NCBI GenBank assembly: GCA_026214975.1
Contig: CM047805.1
Coordinates: forward strand, 186,187,333-186,251,332
Source: Gentiana macrophylla
Lineage: Eukaryota > Streptophyta > Magnoliopsida > Gentianales > Gentianaceae
Length of the DNA: 64,000 nucleotides
Reading direction: 5' to 3'
The position numbers and the translations under genes were made by a program. Under the pieces are notes generated by a model. The model was not told where the DNA came from. It did not search any database and saw nothing but the letters and a program-made list of their open reading frames with translations. Positions 11,846-23,692 of this stretch are shown piece after piece (the stretch's first letter is position 1; each line of letters opens with the position of its first letter).

Positions 11846-13436
11846 TGTTAAGGCCATATTTATATGATTATTAAAGGTTTATTTCACTATTATTTTCCCC
11901 ACATTTGCGTAATATACATGAGAATTAAGGGTTTAAGTGTAAATATTGAGTAAAGATGATTCTAAGATGATTGTATGCAAAATTGATGATTTTAAGTGTT
12001 GATTTAATGGAATTATTATTAGTTGAGTTTTATTACATTTTTGCATTGTTTATTTATCATGTAGGTGTTAATTTTCGTGCATATAATGAGGATAAATGAA
12101 GCTCAAGTCGAATTATAAGAGATAGAGTTTGAATTGGCTTGAAGAAATTGGATAAGGATGAAGAAATCAAGTTCAAGTCGATCCAGATTTAAGCGTCCAT
12201 CTTCCGTCCATTATGAACGGGCGTTTGGTGAAATGGAACGTCGCGTTGAAGTGCCAAAATCGAATGAGAGAGTCCAACCGCAATGCGACGAGCGTTTGAT
12301 TAGCGTCTTAGCAGAGTGAACGAACGTCCATTGAAGCAGACGAGCGTCCGCTGCCGACTTAGTCACAACCGACTCAAAACTCTATATATAGCGGCAGCCT
12401 CTTAACCCTAATTGATACCACATAATTGAGATCGTAATTTTACACCAAAAAGCTGCGGCCACAAGCCTTTTTACACAGAGATGAACTTCTCCAATCCAAC
12501 AATCATCTTCAACATGATTGTTGGCTAAAAGCCTTGCAGTGAGTCGACGGAGGAAGCTTATCAACAACACAACCAACTAGAGGAGTTCGATACTAGATGA
12601 GTAGTGAGTTAATTCATAGTTTTTCATTACTTTGGATCTGTTTTGCATTGTTATGTTTTATTGGATTATGAATTTGATGAAACGATATATTTATATTTGA
12701 TGCTTGGATTAATATATGAAAATATATTATTTAAGTTCTATTTTGTTCAAAGTAATGCAATTATTCATGTTATAAGAGATTATGCATGATTAGTTGAGTA
12801 AGAGCTTGGAAACAATCTCGTGATCCTGTTTTGATTGCATGTTTAGTTTGTTTGAAAAGACAAACGAAACCTTAGGAATTTGATTAAAGATATTTGATTG
12901 AATTCGTGATAAATCACTACTAAAAACTACGTCTTTTTAATCACCGTCTAGTTGGATTGTTGGTTGATAAGTGGAGTCCAGTCGCCTTGCTGTGTTTTCC
13001 TTTACTTGTTTGAATCAAATCGTTTGCATAAGTTTAGTTCAAGTTTTAGTTTTTAAACTTTTAGATTTCCTGCAACTTTTCTGCAATTTTCTGTTCTGAT
13101 CGTAGTTGGACGCTCGTCCTCAATAGCGAACGCCCGTCCGATAGATTTCGTTTCCAGACGCTCGTTCACTTTAGTGAACGCTCGTCCGTATTGCTGTTTT
13201 CTTATTTTTTGTTCTGCTTGTTTTATTTCCTGTTTTAGTTTCAATTCTTAGGTTTAGGTTTTAGTTAGTTTCAGCTTTAGTTTAGATAGATAATTGTGAC
13301 ACAATCGATATAGATTTATATTTGAATTCGATAAACGTTCCATTCCCCTTAGACGACCCGTTAACATCCTTTACTGAGATCCTTATACTTGGGGTGTTTC
13401 GGTATTATAAATTGTAAAACTAGTTTTTACCGAACA
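11846..13436 (+). repeat. 3' LTR of Athila-like element
   Basis: Second LTR copy, the same length as the first (1591 bp), starting TGTTAAGG and ending CGAACA, followed by the target duplicate TGGTC. Its GAACG/GACGCTCG words look better preserved than those of the 5' copy. Confidence 0.93.
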
Positions 13437-13441
13437 TGGTC

Positions 13442-14400
13442 TAGGAAAGAGAGTAGGAGATGTGAGGGAGCTTACTTGAAAACACTTAGGTGGCCAGTTA
13501 AACATCTAATCAAACGTATGTGCTAGATTAATAATATTAAACAACATGCAATGCTTGGTAAGGCATAGTACAATATCGCGATGTGTTCTCTCGACCGCAC
13601 AAAGTAGATCGCACTCCACGCCGGTCAATCGATTGGCTAGATAAAGCGTCTGGTACATTCTCGCGGTTATCACACTATCGGGACTCGAGATATTCCCGGG
13701 CTACTGAGCGTGTCTCTAAGTAGTAGTTGCACCCAGCTGTCCTAGTACATCCTATTACTAGGCGTAGTGCTCTTGTTATTCATGATGTAACAAACTTGAG
13801 CTAAGTTAGATACCTTTTGGAACCTCATGTTATGCTATGAACATAATATGATAGTTAGCTAGGGTTAATAATGGAAATGAATTAATAAAAGACGGCGTTG
13901 CTTTTATTTCTTTATGAGATCATAGTTATACGATCTTCTACGCGTTACTGAGTACTTTTGTACTTACCCCGTTACGTTGTGTTTGTCTTCCCCTTTCCCC
14001 AAAGAAGATGAACATGTTGCTACGGTTGATGAGTTCTTTGATGATGAAGTTTGAGATGAAGCTTTTGAAGACTCAGTTCTTTTAGTTGTTTCTTTCTTAA
14101 AACAGTTGTTTCACGTTTGAACAATGTTGTCCTTCTTTTTGGTTTAGCTTCTTTTGAGATCTTTTGGGATTTGGATGTTGGATGATTAGTTCCCTTTATT
14201 GGATTTAGTTTTTCACAAAGATTGATTACCGTGTGTTCGATCTTTTGGTTTCCCGAGTTGTTGAGTCGTTTTATCTTCCGCGTCGTTTTAGTTCTGATGT
14301 ATGACGTAAGGCTTCCATATATTATTGAATTTATTTGATAACATATGTGCCGAGCGCTCTTTCCAGATAAGGACTCGGTGTCCGGGAATGGGGCGTTACA
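13442..14400 (+). repeat. 5' LTR of Tekay-type element, second part
   Basis: Resumes the outer LTR after the nested element and its target duplicate (13437-13441). It aligns with about 20425-21377. It ends gggcgttaca, where the 3' LTR ends ggcgtca. Confidence 0.9.
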
Positions 14401-14402
14401 GT

Positions 14403-14414
14403 TGGTATCAGAGA
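14403..14414 (+). other. Primer binding site, tRNA-iMet type
   Basis: TGGTATCAGAGA lies two bases after the LTR end. Eleven of twelve bases match the usual plant initiator-Met primer site TGGTATCAGAGC. Confidence 0.8.
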
Positions 14415-14503
14415 GAAAGGTTTTCCTTGCCGTGTAGGACTTGATTTCTTCTTTAAGATAAGTTTTAGAGCTTTAGTAACCCCTCTCTTTTCTTAGTAAC
14501 AGA

Positions 14504-15915
14504 ATGGCTCTTACTAGAGGAGGAGCTAATACGAGTAACACCGAGGCGAATAACACCCGACGGGTAACACCGGCGGCGTGATTTACCGGGTTGTGATTCC
14601 GAGAAGGAGAAGAAGTGGACTAGCTACCAGGGGGCCTACAATTTCCCAAGTTAACACCCCGTCTGTGAGCAACATCTTGCGTGGGGTGAATCGAGGGACC
14701 GACATTGTCACCAGAGGTAGAGTGGAACAAGGGGTCCTTCACGGTTTAACACCCGCGTGCATCGTTACTACTTCACTCAAGGACCACGAGTTGGACCGGG
14801 TTGGGACTTTCTCATCCACCGGCTAGTCGGGCTTTTTCGATTATCCACAGTATCGACGTTTTCTTACGCACCGAGTTTTACACCGCAACCGACGGTTCTA
14901 CCTCCACCACCGCCTAGGTCGGATTCTTTCGTAGCACACACAGCTCTGACCATCCCCAACAGAACTATCGATGATCGAATGACCCACCAAAGGCACGAGA
15001 ACAAGACAACATCATCGGTTTGGGGTTATGCGACCACCAGAGATTGGTATGAGAAGATGAAGAAACATAGGGTGCCAGAGTTCTTTGGCAATGTCGAACC
15101 AACAGCAGCAGACTTATGGATTCGTGGGTTCGAGAAGGCGTGCAAAAATATGAAAGCTCCAGAATCTGAATGGGCTCAGTTAGCAGTATCCTTGTTGGCA
15201 GGAAATGCAGAAAGTTGGATGGAAGCATATGAGCAAGTTAATCCAAGGATCACGGATTGGGCGGTGTTCAAGGATCTGTTCTACAAGGAATACTTTCCAA
15301 GGACAGCACGGAATGTGAAAGCTAATGAGTTCCTGAGTTTGAAACAAGTGAAATATACTACAGTAACTCAGTACTCCCAGAAGTTCCATGAGTTGGGCAG
15401 ATTCTACCCTGAGATCATGAAAAGTGAAGAGAAAAAGATTGATAAATTCATGGAAGGATTGTCACACGAGGTGGCGAAGGGCATGCTAGGAGATAGACAT
15501 ACGAGCATGGCAAGCGTCATGGATAGAGCTTTGATTGCGGAGAGATTTGCCAGTAGACAGACGGTTGTAGTTGGAGATAAGAGGTCTTTCTCAAATTTTC
15601 AAGGAAGTAATAGAGGAGCACCGCAATGTAATGTTAAGAGGACAGAAATCCGCTCACGAAGAGTTCGACAAGTGGAACGCCAAATGTTTGTGCTAAGTGT
15701 AACAAGACACACACAGGAGAGTGCATTGCAGGTAGCGTGAGTTGTTTCCACCGTGGGGAAGTGGGACATTACTCAAGAGCGTGTCCTAAGAAGCTCTCTC
15801 AAGGTAATCAGGTAGGAGGACGAGGTAACCAGCAGGGTAATCGTACCATAGGTAGCAGACCAGTTCGTGTCTTCACAGCAGATGCAGAACCGGAAGAGTT
15901 AGATGACCTTGTGGT
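14504..15915 (+). pseudogene. Tekay-type gag, broken
   Basis: The ATG at 14504 begins MALTRGGANTSN, but the frame hits a stop near 14580 and continues in other frames. The core is readable at about 15040-15600: KHRVPEFFGNVEPTAADLW, then AVFKDLFYKEYFP and KFMEGLSHEVAKGML, the retrotransposon gag fold typical of chromoviruses. A zinc knuckle follows in another frame at about 15745-15795. It reads CFHRGEVGHYSRACP, so the second cysteine of the CCHC set is replaced by arginine. The product would have been the capsid and nucleocapsid protein. Frameshifts and the damaged knuckle mark it as dead. Confidence 0.82.
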
Positions 15916-16012
15916 AATGTACTTTTCAAGTGTTTGTGTTTATTATAAATATTTAATATGATATAGCGCATATGATATTACATATTTGTACTTAAATTGA
16001 TTCACTTGTTAG
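15914..16012 (+). other. Intron-like AT-rich segment between gag and protease
   Basis: A 99-base AT-rich stretch starts gtaatg and ends cttgttag. It separates the gag tail (DDLV) from a protease-leading segment (GTIIIDNLAL). It interrupts otherwise readable coding sequence and has GT...AG ends with a pyrimidine-containing 3' side. Frames on the two sides do not join cleanly, which may reflect later indels. It could instead be a small insertion. Confidence 0.3.
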
Positions 16013-19000
16013 GTACCATAATCATAGATAATCTAGCGCTTTAAATCTGTTTGATACTGGAGCTTCAGGGACTTTTGTTTCCTCTAAGATAGCTAAGAAG
16101 TTGAACCTACCTCTTAAGGATTTGGAGAGACCTTTGAGTATAACCACACCCTTGGGCAGAGTCACTAGATGTGCTCAAGTCACACCCCAAGTTGACATTA
16201 GAGTTGGGACTTACAAGTGCCAGCATGCTTTGACGGTGTTGGATTTCTCGGATTTCGATGTTATCCTGGGTATGGACTGGTTGTCCAAGAATTACGTCTA
16301 CTTGGATTGTAGAGGTAAGAGGGTGATCTTTAAGGCCCCAGGGAAATCAGCTAAGACATTTCTGGGTAACGTATACAAGCCTAGCAAGGGTCGTTATCCG
16401 ATTATCTCCGAAGTTAAAGCCCTAAGAGCTTTGAAGAGGAGTTGCCAGGGTTTCGTTGTTTATGCATTAGATAAGGAAAAGCATAGGCCCGAGTTAGGAG
16501 AGACTCGTGTAGTTAAGGACTTTCCTGAAGTTTTCCCGGAAGATTTTCCAGGACATATGCCTGATAGGGCCATAGAGTTCGAGATCGAATTGATTGCAAG
16601 AGCATCACCAGTGGCTAAAGCACCTTATAGGATGGCACCAGCGGAGTTGAAAGAGTTGAAAACTCAGCTGAAGGAGATGCTAGAGAAAAACATCATCTAG
16701 CCAAGTACATCACCGTGGGGAGCACCGGTCTTGTTTGTGAAGAAGAAAGATTGGAGTATGCGTTTGGGCATCGACTACAGAGAGTGAATAAACCGACAAT
16801 CAAGAATAAGTATCCTTTACCAAGGATTGATGATCTGTTCACCGGTTGCAAGGTAAGAAGGTGTTCTCTAAGATTGATCTTAGGTCCGGTTATCATCGAT
16901 TGAAGATCAAGGTGTCGATATACCTAAGACAAATTTTCAAGATGCGAGATATGGACATTATGAGTTTTTAATCATGCCGTTTGGACTCACTAATGCTCCA
17001 TCGAAATTCATGGACTTGATGCAAAGAGTTTTCATGCCTTATCTCGATAAGTTTGTGATAGTTTTCATAGGCGATATCTTGGTGTACTCTAAGGATGAGG
17101 AAGAGCATGAAGGACACCTGGATAGTTCTACACCTTAAAGGAGAACAAATTGTATGCCAAGTTTTCTAAGTGCGAATTTTGGTTGGACCAGTTAGTTTTC
17201 TTGGGCATATAATTTCTGGAGAAGGTATTAAGGTGGATCCAACAAGATAGAAGCCGCTTTCTAAGTGGCCTGGACCGACATCGATGTGAGATAAGAAGTT
17301 TCTTGGGTTTAGCTGGGTACTACCGGAAGTTTGTAAAGGATTTCTCTAAGATAGCTACACCTCTCACGAGGCTTACTCAAAAGAACGTTAAGTATGAGTG
17401 GACCAGTGAATGTGAGGAAGCTTTTCAGACTTTGAAAGAAAAGTTGACCACAGTACCCGTGTTAGCATTACCGGAAGTTTTTGATAACTATGATGTATAT
17501 ACGGATGCATCGGGTCAAGGTTTGGGTTGTGTTCTGATGCAATCAGGGAAGGTAATTGCTTATGCATCTAGGCAGTTGAAGGTGCATGAGAAGAATTTCC
17601 CTACACACGACTTGGAGTTGGCAAAGCGGTGGTTTTGCTCAAGCTTTGGAGACACTATTTGTATGGTGTCAAGGCAAGGATCTTCACGGATCATAAGAGT
17701 CTTAAGTTCTTCTTTACTCAGGAGAATATGAACATGAGACAAAGAAGATGGTTGGAGTTCGTGAAGGATTACGATTTGGACATTCAATACCATCCGGGTA
17801 AAGCGAATGTTGTAGCAGATGCACTTAGCCGAAGAGCGGTTAATGCTATCACTACCTTGCAAGAAGTTATGGATCAGTTGGATAGGATGCAGATTCAAGT
17901 GATTGAAAGGAAGGGTGAAGCTCAGACTTTGGCGCCATTGATGGCAAGGTCAGATTTGCTAGATGAGATTCGGGCTAAGCAGGATAGAGACCCGGTGTTG
18001 ATTAATTTGAAGCGAGTGACTCGAGAGAAGCCTACAGTGGGTTATCAGTTGGACAAGAGTGGTCATCTTTGGTACGGAGACCGTTTGTGTGTGCCCGATA
18101 TGGATGGCCTAAGAGAGAAGGTTATGGATGAAGCTCATAAGATTGCTTTTGCGGTACATCCAGGAGCCACTAAGATGTATAGAGATCTCAAGGAAAGGTA
18201 TTGGTGGCCTGGTATGAAGTTAGAATCGCGTGGAGTTTGTGGCAAGATGTGATACATGCCGAGAGTGAAAGCGAGAATACGAAGGCCGGAGGTTTGTTGA
18301 AACCCTTGGAGGTACCGGAATGGAAATGGGAGAATATTACGATGGATTTCATCACCGGTTTGCCTAAGACTAAGGGCGGTCATGACATGATTTGGGTGAT
18401 TGTGGATAGACTTACAAAATCAGCCCATTTCTTGCCGTGTAAAGTGGACATGCCTATAAAGAAGTTCGCTACTATGTATATCGACAATATAGTGAAGCTT
18501 CATGGTGTGCCTCTATCCATTGTATCTGACAGGGATAGTAGATTTATCAGTCGCTTCTGGAAGGGTTTGCAGAAAGCTTTTGGGACGAAGACTGATTTGA
18601 GTACAGCGTTTCATCCGCAGACGGATGGGCAGTCAGAGAGAACAATTCAGACTCTCGAGGATATGCTTAGAGCTTGTGTTTTGGATGCCGGAGGATCATG
18701 GATAGATTACCTCAATTTGGCTGAGTTTGCTTACAACAATAGTTACCATGCAAGTTTGGGAATGCCACCTTTTGAGGCCTTGTACGGTAGGAAGTGTAGA
18801 ACTCCACTTTACTGGGATGAAGTGGGAGAGAAACATATCACAGGGCCGGAGATGGTTCAGCAAGCCAAGGAGAAAATCGAGTTGATAAGGAAAAATCTGA
18901 AAGCTGCTCAAGATCGTCAAAAGAGTTGGGCCGACGTTAGGAGAAGACCGCTAGAGTTTGAGGTCGGGGATAGAGTTTACCTTCGAGCGTCTCCAATGAA

Positions 19001-19388
19001 GGGTATCAAGAGGTTCGGACAGAAAGGAAAGCTAAGTCCAAGGTATGTAGGACCTTTTGATGTCATTGAAAGAGTTGGGAAGTTGGCCTATAGACTTCGG
19101 TTACCAGCGTCGATGTCTAGGGTCCACAATGTTTTCCATGTATCGATGCTTAGGAAGTGTCTATCTAAAGTGGATGTGGAATCTGAGATTGACCCGGAAG
19201 TGTTGCAAGATAATCTCTCATACGTGGAGAAGCCGATAAGGATTCTGGATAGGAAAGAGAAGGTGATAAAGAGACGAGTGATTCCGTTAGTATTAGTGCA
19301 ATGGAGCAATCATGCACCGACGGAAGCCACTTGGGAAGTGGAAGCGGACATGTTCGACGAGTTCCCTCATCTACCAGGTACGATCTAG
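16013..19388 (+). pseudogene. Tekay-type pol (PR-RT-RH-IN-chromodomain), broken
   Basis: Protease: LFDTGASGTF at about 16047-16076, continuing to about 16360. RT: about 16690-17250, with [17 protein letters not shown]; the catalytic motif at 17064-17075 reads FIGD instead of FIDD. RNase [16 protein letters not shown] at about 17490, then DYDLDIQYHPGKANVVADAL in another frame. Integrase: the zinc-binding part near 18120-18260 is damaged, while the catalytic core is intact from about 18340 ([24 protein letters not shown]). After the integrase come [13 protein letters not shown] and a chromodomain-like tail ending [15 protein letters not shown]. The stop is TAG at 19386-19388. The longest intact part is the integrase-chromodomain half (18201-19388). 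Confidence 0.88.
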
Positions 19389-19410
19389 TTTCGAGGACGA
19401 AACTCCTCTT

Positions 19411-19423
19411 AAGGGGGGAGGAA
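19411..19423 (+). other. Polypurine tract of Tekay-type element
   Basis: aaggggggaggaa lies directly before the 3' LTR and is the expected plus-strand primer. Confidence 0.75.
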
Positions 19424-21377
19424 TGTAATATCCCGATTTTTGAAAAAAGGGCAATTCGGTCTCTTAGCAAAAATCAGAATATTATGTTATTTTTAATTAA
19501 AGGATTTTCGAAAAAAAAAAGAGAAAGGGATAAACAAGGATTTTCTTTTTAAGGAAAATAATTAAATAATTAGGTAATTGGGATTATAAAAGGAAAACTA
19601 ATCCTAATTTTAACCTAGTTGTTTTTGACACTAAAAAAGAGAGAGGGACGCAAGAGAGGAAAAAGGGGCGCAAGTTTTGAAAAAAAAAAGGAGAAGAGGC
19701 TTTCGATTTTCGAGGCTAATCCGTTGCTCTTTTCAACAGACGTCTCAAGAGAGAAAGGATCACCGCGAGACGAGGATCGTTTTGACACCAACAATCCTTA
19801 AATCCATTAACGTTTGGATTTAAAGGTTAAACTTTTGACGGGTTGAAGCTTGGATCGTTGTACCACACAATTTAAGGTAACGTGGTTTTCTTATTGTATG
19901 ATTAAGGTTTCGTAAAGTGGTAGAGCAATTTGTATTATTGTTTTTCATGGTTTTAATTTGTTTAAGTCGAGTTTGGGTTGAATTTGAGTAGAAAACGCAG
20001 AGTGCGTAAAACGTTTCTTTGGTGCAAGAAAAGCGTGTAACAAAGTGAGAGAGGCTCGGTCGACCGAGCCTATCCATTCGGTCGACCGAGTGTTGGTTCA
20101 TCCGTACGGATGAGTTGTGTATCCGCATACGACTATTTCTCGATGATCGGACGTAAAGTTTATCCGTCCGGACAGGGATCGCTTTTGATCTTGTTTTTCC
20201 TTGTTATGTGTTTCAAGCTCCATAATAGCATATTTACTGCATAACCTTACGTGACAAAGCTCTGAATTAGCTTTTGATGCGTTTAGTTCCGGCACCACAT
20301 GGATTTCCCTGAAAAGGTCAAGTGTGGGACCGTCGAAAGCTTTGGATTTGCCTTGTGCTTCGATAAGCTAGAGTTTATCGATGTCGTGTAATTGCTAGGC
20401 CTTGTCCGTGTCTGAGTGGTCTCAGGAAAGAGAGTAGGAGATGTGAGGAGCTTACTTGAAAACACTTAGGTGGCGCTTAAACATCTAATCAAACGTATGT
20501 GCTAGATTAATAATATTAAACATCATGCAATGCTTGGTAAGGCATAGTACAATATTGCGATGTGTTCTCCGACCGACAAAGTAGATCGCACTCCACGCCG
20601 GTCAATCGATTGGCTAGATAAAGCGTCTGGTACATTCGCCGTTATCACACTATCGGGACTCGATATTCCGGGGCTACTTAGCGCGTGTCTCTACAAGTAG
20701 GTTGCACCCAGTTGTCCTAGTACATCATATTACTAGGCGTAGTGCCCTTGTTATTCATGATGTAACAAACTTGAGCTAAGTTAGATACCTTTTGGAACCT
20801 CATGTTATGCTATGAACATAATATGATAGTGATCTAGGGTTAATAATGGAAATGAATTAATAAAAGACGGCGTTGCTTTTATTTCTTTATGAGATCATAG
20901 TTATACGATCTTCTACGCTACATTCGAGTACTTTTTGTACTTATCCCGTTACGTTGTGTTTGTCTTCTCCTTTCCCAAAAAGAAGATGAACAGTTGCTAC
21001 TGGTTGATAAGTTCTTTGATGATGAAGTTTGAGATGAAGCTTTTGAAAACTCGATTCTTTTAGTTGTTTTTTCTTCTTAAAACAATGTTTCACGTTTGAA
21101 CAATGTTGTCCTTCTTTTTGGTTTAGCTTCTTTTGAGATCTTTTGGGATTTGGATGTTGGATGATTAGTTCCCTTTATTGGATTTAGTTTTTCACAGCAT
21201 TGATTACCGTGTGTTCGATCTTTTGGTTTCCCCGAGTTGTTGAGTCGTTTTATCTTCCGCGTCGTTTTAGTTCTGATGTATGACGTAAGGCTTCCATATA
21301 TTATTGAATTTATTTGATAATATATGTGCCGAGCGCTCTTTCCGGATAAGGACTCGGTGTCCGGGAATGGGGCGTCA
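19424..21377 (+). repeat. 3' LTR of Tekay-type element
   Basis: 1954 bp, starting TGTAATATCCCG and ending gcgtca, followed by target duplicate GAATC. It is uninterrupted and about 50 bp longer than the reassembled 5' LTR because it keeps a segment near 19780-19860 that the 5' copy has lost. Confidence 0.92.
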
Positions 21378-21424
21378 GAATCGCTGATTCATTTTTCATT
21401 GGAGAGGACTCGATGATACTTTCT

Positions 21425-21579
21425 GATTTGGAGAGGTGCCGACACTTATGTTGCCCAATGGATCAATGAAGATGAGGAAGATAAAGGGTAAACGGGGAAG
21501 AGAAGATAAAATTATTTTCAGATAAAATTATTTTCAGATCTGGAGAGGTGCCGACACTTATGTTGCCCAATGGATCAAT
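21425..21579. repeat. Direct repeat pair, 43 bp
   Basis: A 43-bp phrase beginning gatttggagaggtgccgaca occurs at 21425-21467 and again at 21537-21579 with about one mismatch. Between them attattttcagataaa-like words are also duplicated. It is probably a local duplication; no TE structure was seen. Confidence 0.7.
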
Positions 21580-21904
21580 TAAGAAACCGCTGAAAATTTT
21601 ACTACATTTTACATTACGCGTTCAGATGCTCTGATTTGATTAAGATGTGGGTAAAACATTATCAAACACCTCTTAATTTAATTACCTCTTATCCTTTTAA
21701 GAATAAATGCTTATTTATTTTAACAAACACCCCCTTATTTTGTCTAGTTTTTCTATTTTCCATCTTTAGGAATATATTTTTTTGATAAATCTTATATATA
21801 TATATAACGTGTCGGTGGCGTGTTATATCCTTAAATTTTTGAATTAAACGTGTCGTCGTATCCGTATAATATCGTCATGGCGTATCCAGATATCATGTCC
21901 GTCT

Positions 21905-22112
21905 TTGCATGGTAAGATGTTGGGATTGATTAGAGAGAGAGAGAGAGGCGATAGAGAGTTGCATCGTGTGACATCTGGGCCACACGCCACGCCATATATG
22001 CAATTCCCTATTGAGGATGAAACCTGCTGTGCCCAGGATGTTGCGGCGTGATGCAGCTCTCTATCGCTCTCTCCGCATCGTAATAACCCAAGATGTTGAT
22101 GTGGTGGTCCAC
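21905..22112. repeat. Long imperfect foldback (hairpin)
   Basis: The left arm, from about 21905 to 21990, pairs with the right arm at about 22030-22112. The best core is gcgatagagag plus tgcatc, which reappears in reverse complement at about 22047-22068. Pairing continues outward (agatgttggg against cccaagatgt) and inward (catctgggccaca against tgtgcccaggatg). Predicted arms are about 75-85 nt with mismatches. It could be a MIRNA-like precursor, a MITE or an inverted duplication. No known plant miRNA was recognised in the arms. Confidence 0.55.
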
Positions 22113-23692
22113 ACCATTTACCAGAATTCGAAGGGAAGAGGGAGAGGGGACCGTTTGCCCATTTTTTGGTACCCATTTTTATTATTTTATTTTATTCTAT
22201 AATTTATTCAACCAACCAATTCCACAATTGACTTTATATATAGTCGTTCTAGTAACGTCGTAAATGAGTTTAGATATTTATATAAGTTATTTTGAAATAA
22301 ATTCAAATTCTTATGACTCAATTTGAATTTACTCAAACGATTACTTGATTTAGTTCGAACATACGGCGGCATTGAATACATATTTATATTTAATTAGTAA
22401 AATATACATTTGATATGTATATGCGTCTTTAGATTTATAGCTAATGTTATCTCTAAAAAAGATTTATAGCTAATGCAATTTTTATATTGAAATTTATGCA
22501 TACTTTGATTTTATATTATTTTCAATGAATACAACTTTTCCCCTCAAATAAAAAAAAAATAAAAAAAAAATGAATACAACTTTCTGTTATATCGTCGTGT
22601 ACCAGTCATTTGTATCAAAAATATTGTTCAATGATCAATCAAATATAAATTTTCCAATTTAATGATTTATTTCTTATAAAGAATGAGGACTTTCACCTCA
22701 CACCTCACCCTGATATAATAGATGTCCACACTGCTGATATAGTTTAATAATAAAAACACTTTTACTTCTCAATTTTTTTTATAAATTTATTTCATAAAGC
22801 ACACCCTTATATTAATGTAGACTTGAGAGATCAATTCTATTACATATATTTGCTGAGGCCTATGTATCGATTTATTGGACGTCAATTTTTGCATATATTA
22901 TGTTGGACCATAATTTGTGAATCTGTTTAGGGGCGCTAGCTGTTGATTATAAGATGAAAGATCATGGATGCTGTTCGCGGCCCAAAAAAAATATGCTCTT
23001 ATTATTTGTCCCAAAAAAACCTCTTTTTTTTTCCTTTCTCATAGCCCCTCCCTTGGAAACTACAATGAAATCTCTATCAGAGACATGCAATAAAATTAGA
23101 AAAATAATAAAAAGATTAGCATAACTCATACACATAGATAACTCTCGTAATAAAACAATATTACTATAATGGAACCAATTAATTTAATTCAAGGTTTGAT
23201 TCAAAGATGATAGATAAGGTAGGGTTTTGACCCTAAAAACCTAGTTTTAAAGACTGGCCCGATTTGCATCTGTAATTTGTAACTTACCCAATTACTTTAG
23301 TGGCCGGCAGCTTTTTATTTTATATATTTTTTATTGTTTTTATTTTAGACGACGTCTATTGACATCAGGGAGTTGTTTCGAACACCATGATTACCTAAAG
23401 AAATTTATTCAATAAATGTTGTATAATTTACAATTTAACTAAATTATATTTTAATAAAAAAGAAAGCCCACAAATAATAAGACATAAAATAATACAGGAG
23501 AATTTCTTATAAAAATAAGGTAGAATTTTGTGTAAAGCCCATCTATAATAATAAATGGGCTTGTCGTTTAATTAACAGTCCGGACGTTTTCAACATGCTG
23601 GAAAAAGATTTCCCTCTAAAAAAAAACTATTAAAACAAATAAAAAAGAATATTGGAAAGAGAATGTAACACCATCAACATATCTTAGTTTCA
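22113..23692. other. AT-rich intergenic region
   Basis: About 1.6 kb with no ORF that resembles a protein and no recognised repeat ends. Several A/T homopolymers are present, for example near 22550-22570. Confidence 0.5.

Larger units (their letters stand above)
2204..13436 (+). mobile_element. Athila-like Ty3 LTR retrotransposon, nested
   Basis: The LTRs at 2204-3794 and 11846-13436 are each 1591 bp, begin TGTTAAGG and end CGAACA. The target duplication TGGTC is perfect (2199-2203 and 13437-13441). The primer site TGGCGCCGTTGCCGGGG is complementary to the 3' end of plant tRNA-Asp, and the polypurine tract contains aagtgtggggga; both are typical of Athila-group elements. Internal sequence reads gag, aspartic protease, RT, RNase H and integrase in Ty3 order, followed by a long untranslated 3' region. 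Frames are broken throughout and the RT catalytic pair is ND instead of DD. Insertion into the LTR of another element dates it as younger than its host element. Confidence 0.93.
1261..21377 (+). mobile_element. Tekay/Del-type Ty3 (chromovirus) LTR retrotransposon
   Basis: A complete element by structure: LTRs starting TGTAATATCCCG and ending in CA, the 5-bp target duplication GAATC (1256-1260 and 21378-21382), an initiator-Met tRNA primer site just after the 5' LTR, and gag, protease, RT, RNase H, integrase and a C-terminal chromodomain-like segment in Ty3 order. It ends at a purine tract before the 3' LTR. The order of domains and the C-terminal [22 protein letters not shown] region match the Tekay/Del chromovirus lineage as I know it. 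An Athila-like element at 2204-13436 interrupts its 5' LTR, so this is the older insertion. The reading frames carry many stops and frameshifts and the RT active site is altered, so it cannot be autonomous. Confidence 0.93.

Noticed and set aside
21844..22176. 110-codon open frame on the minus strand
   Set aside because: It overlaps the foldback and gives a low-complexity product with no recognisable domain.
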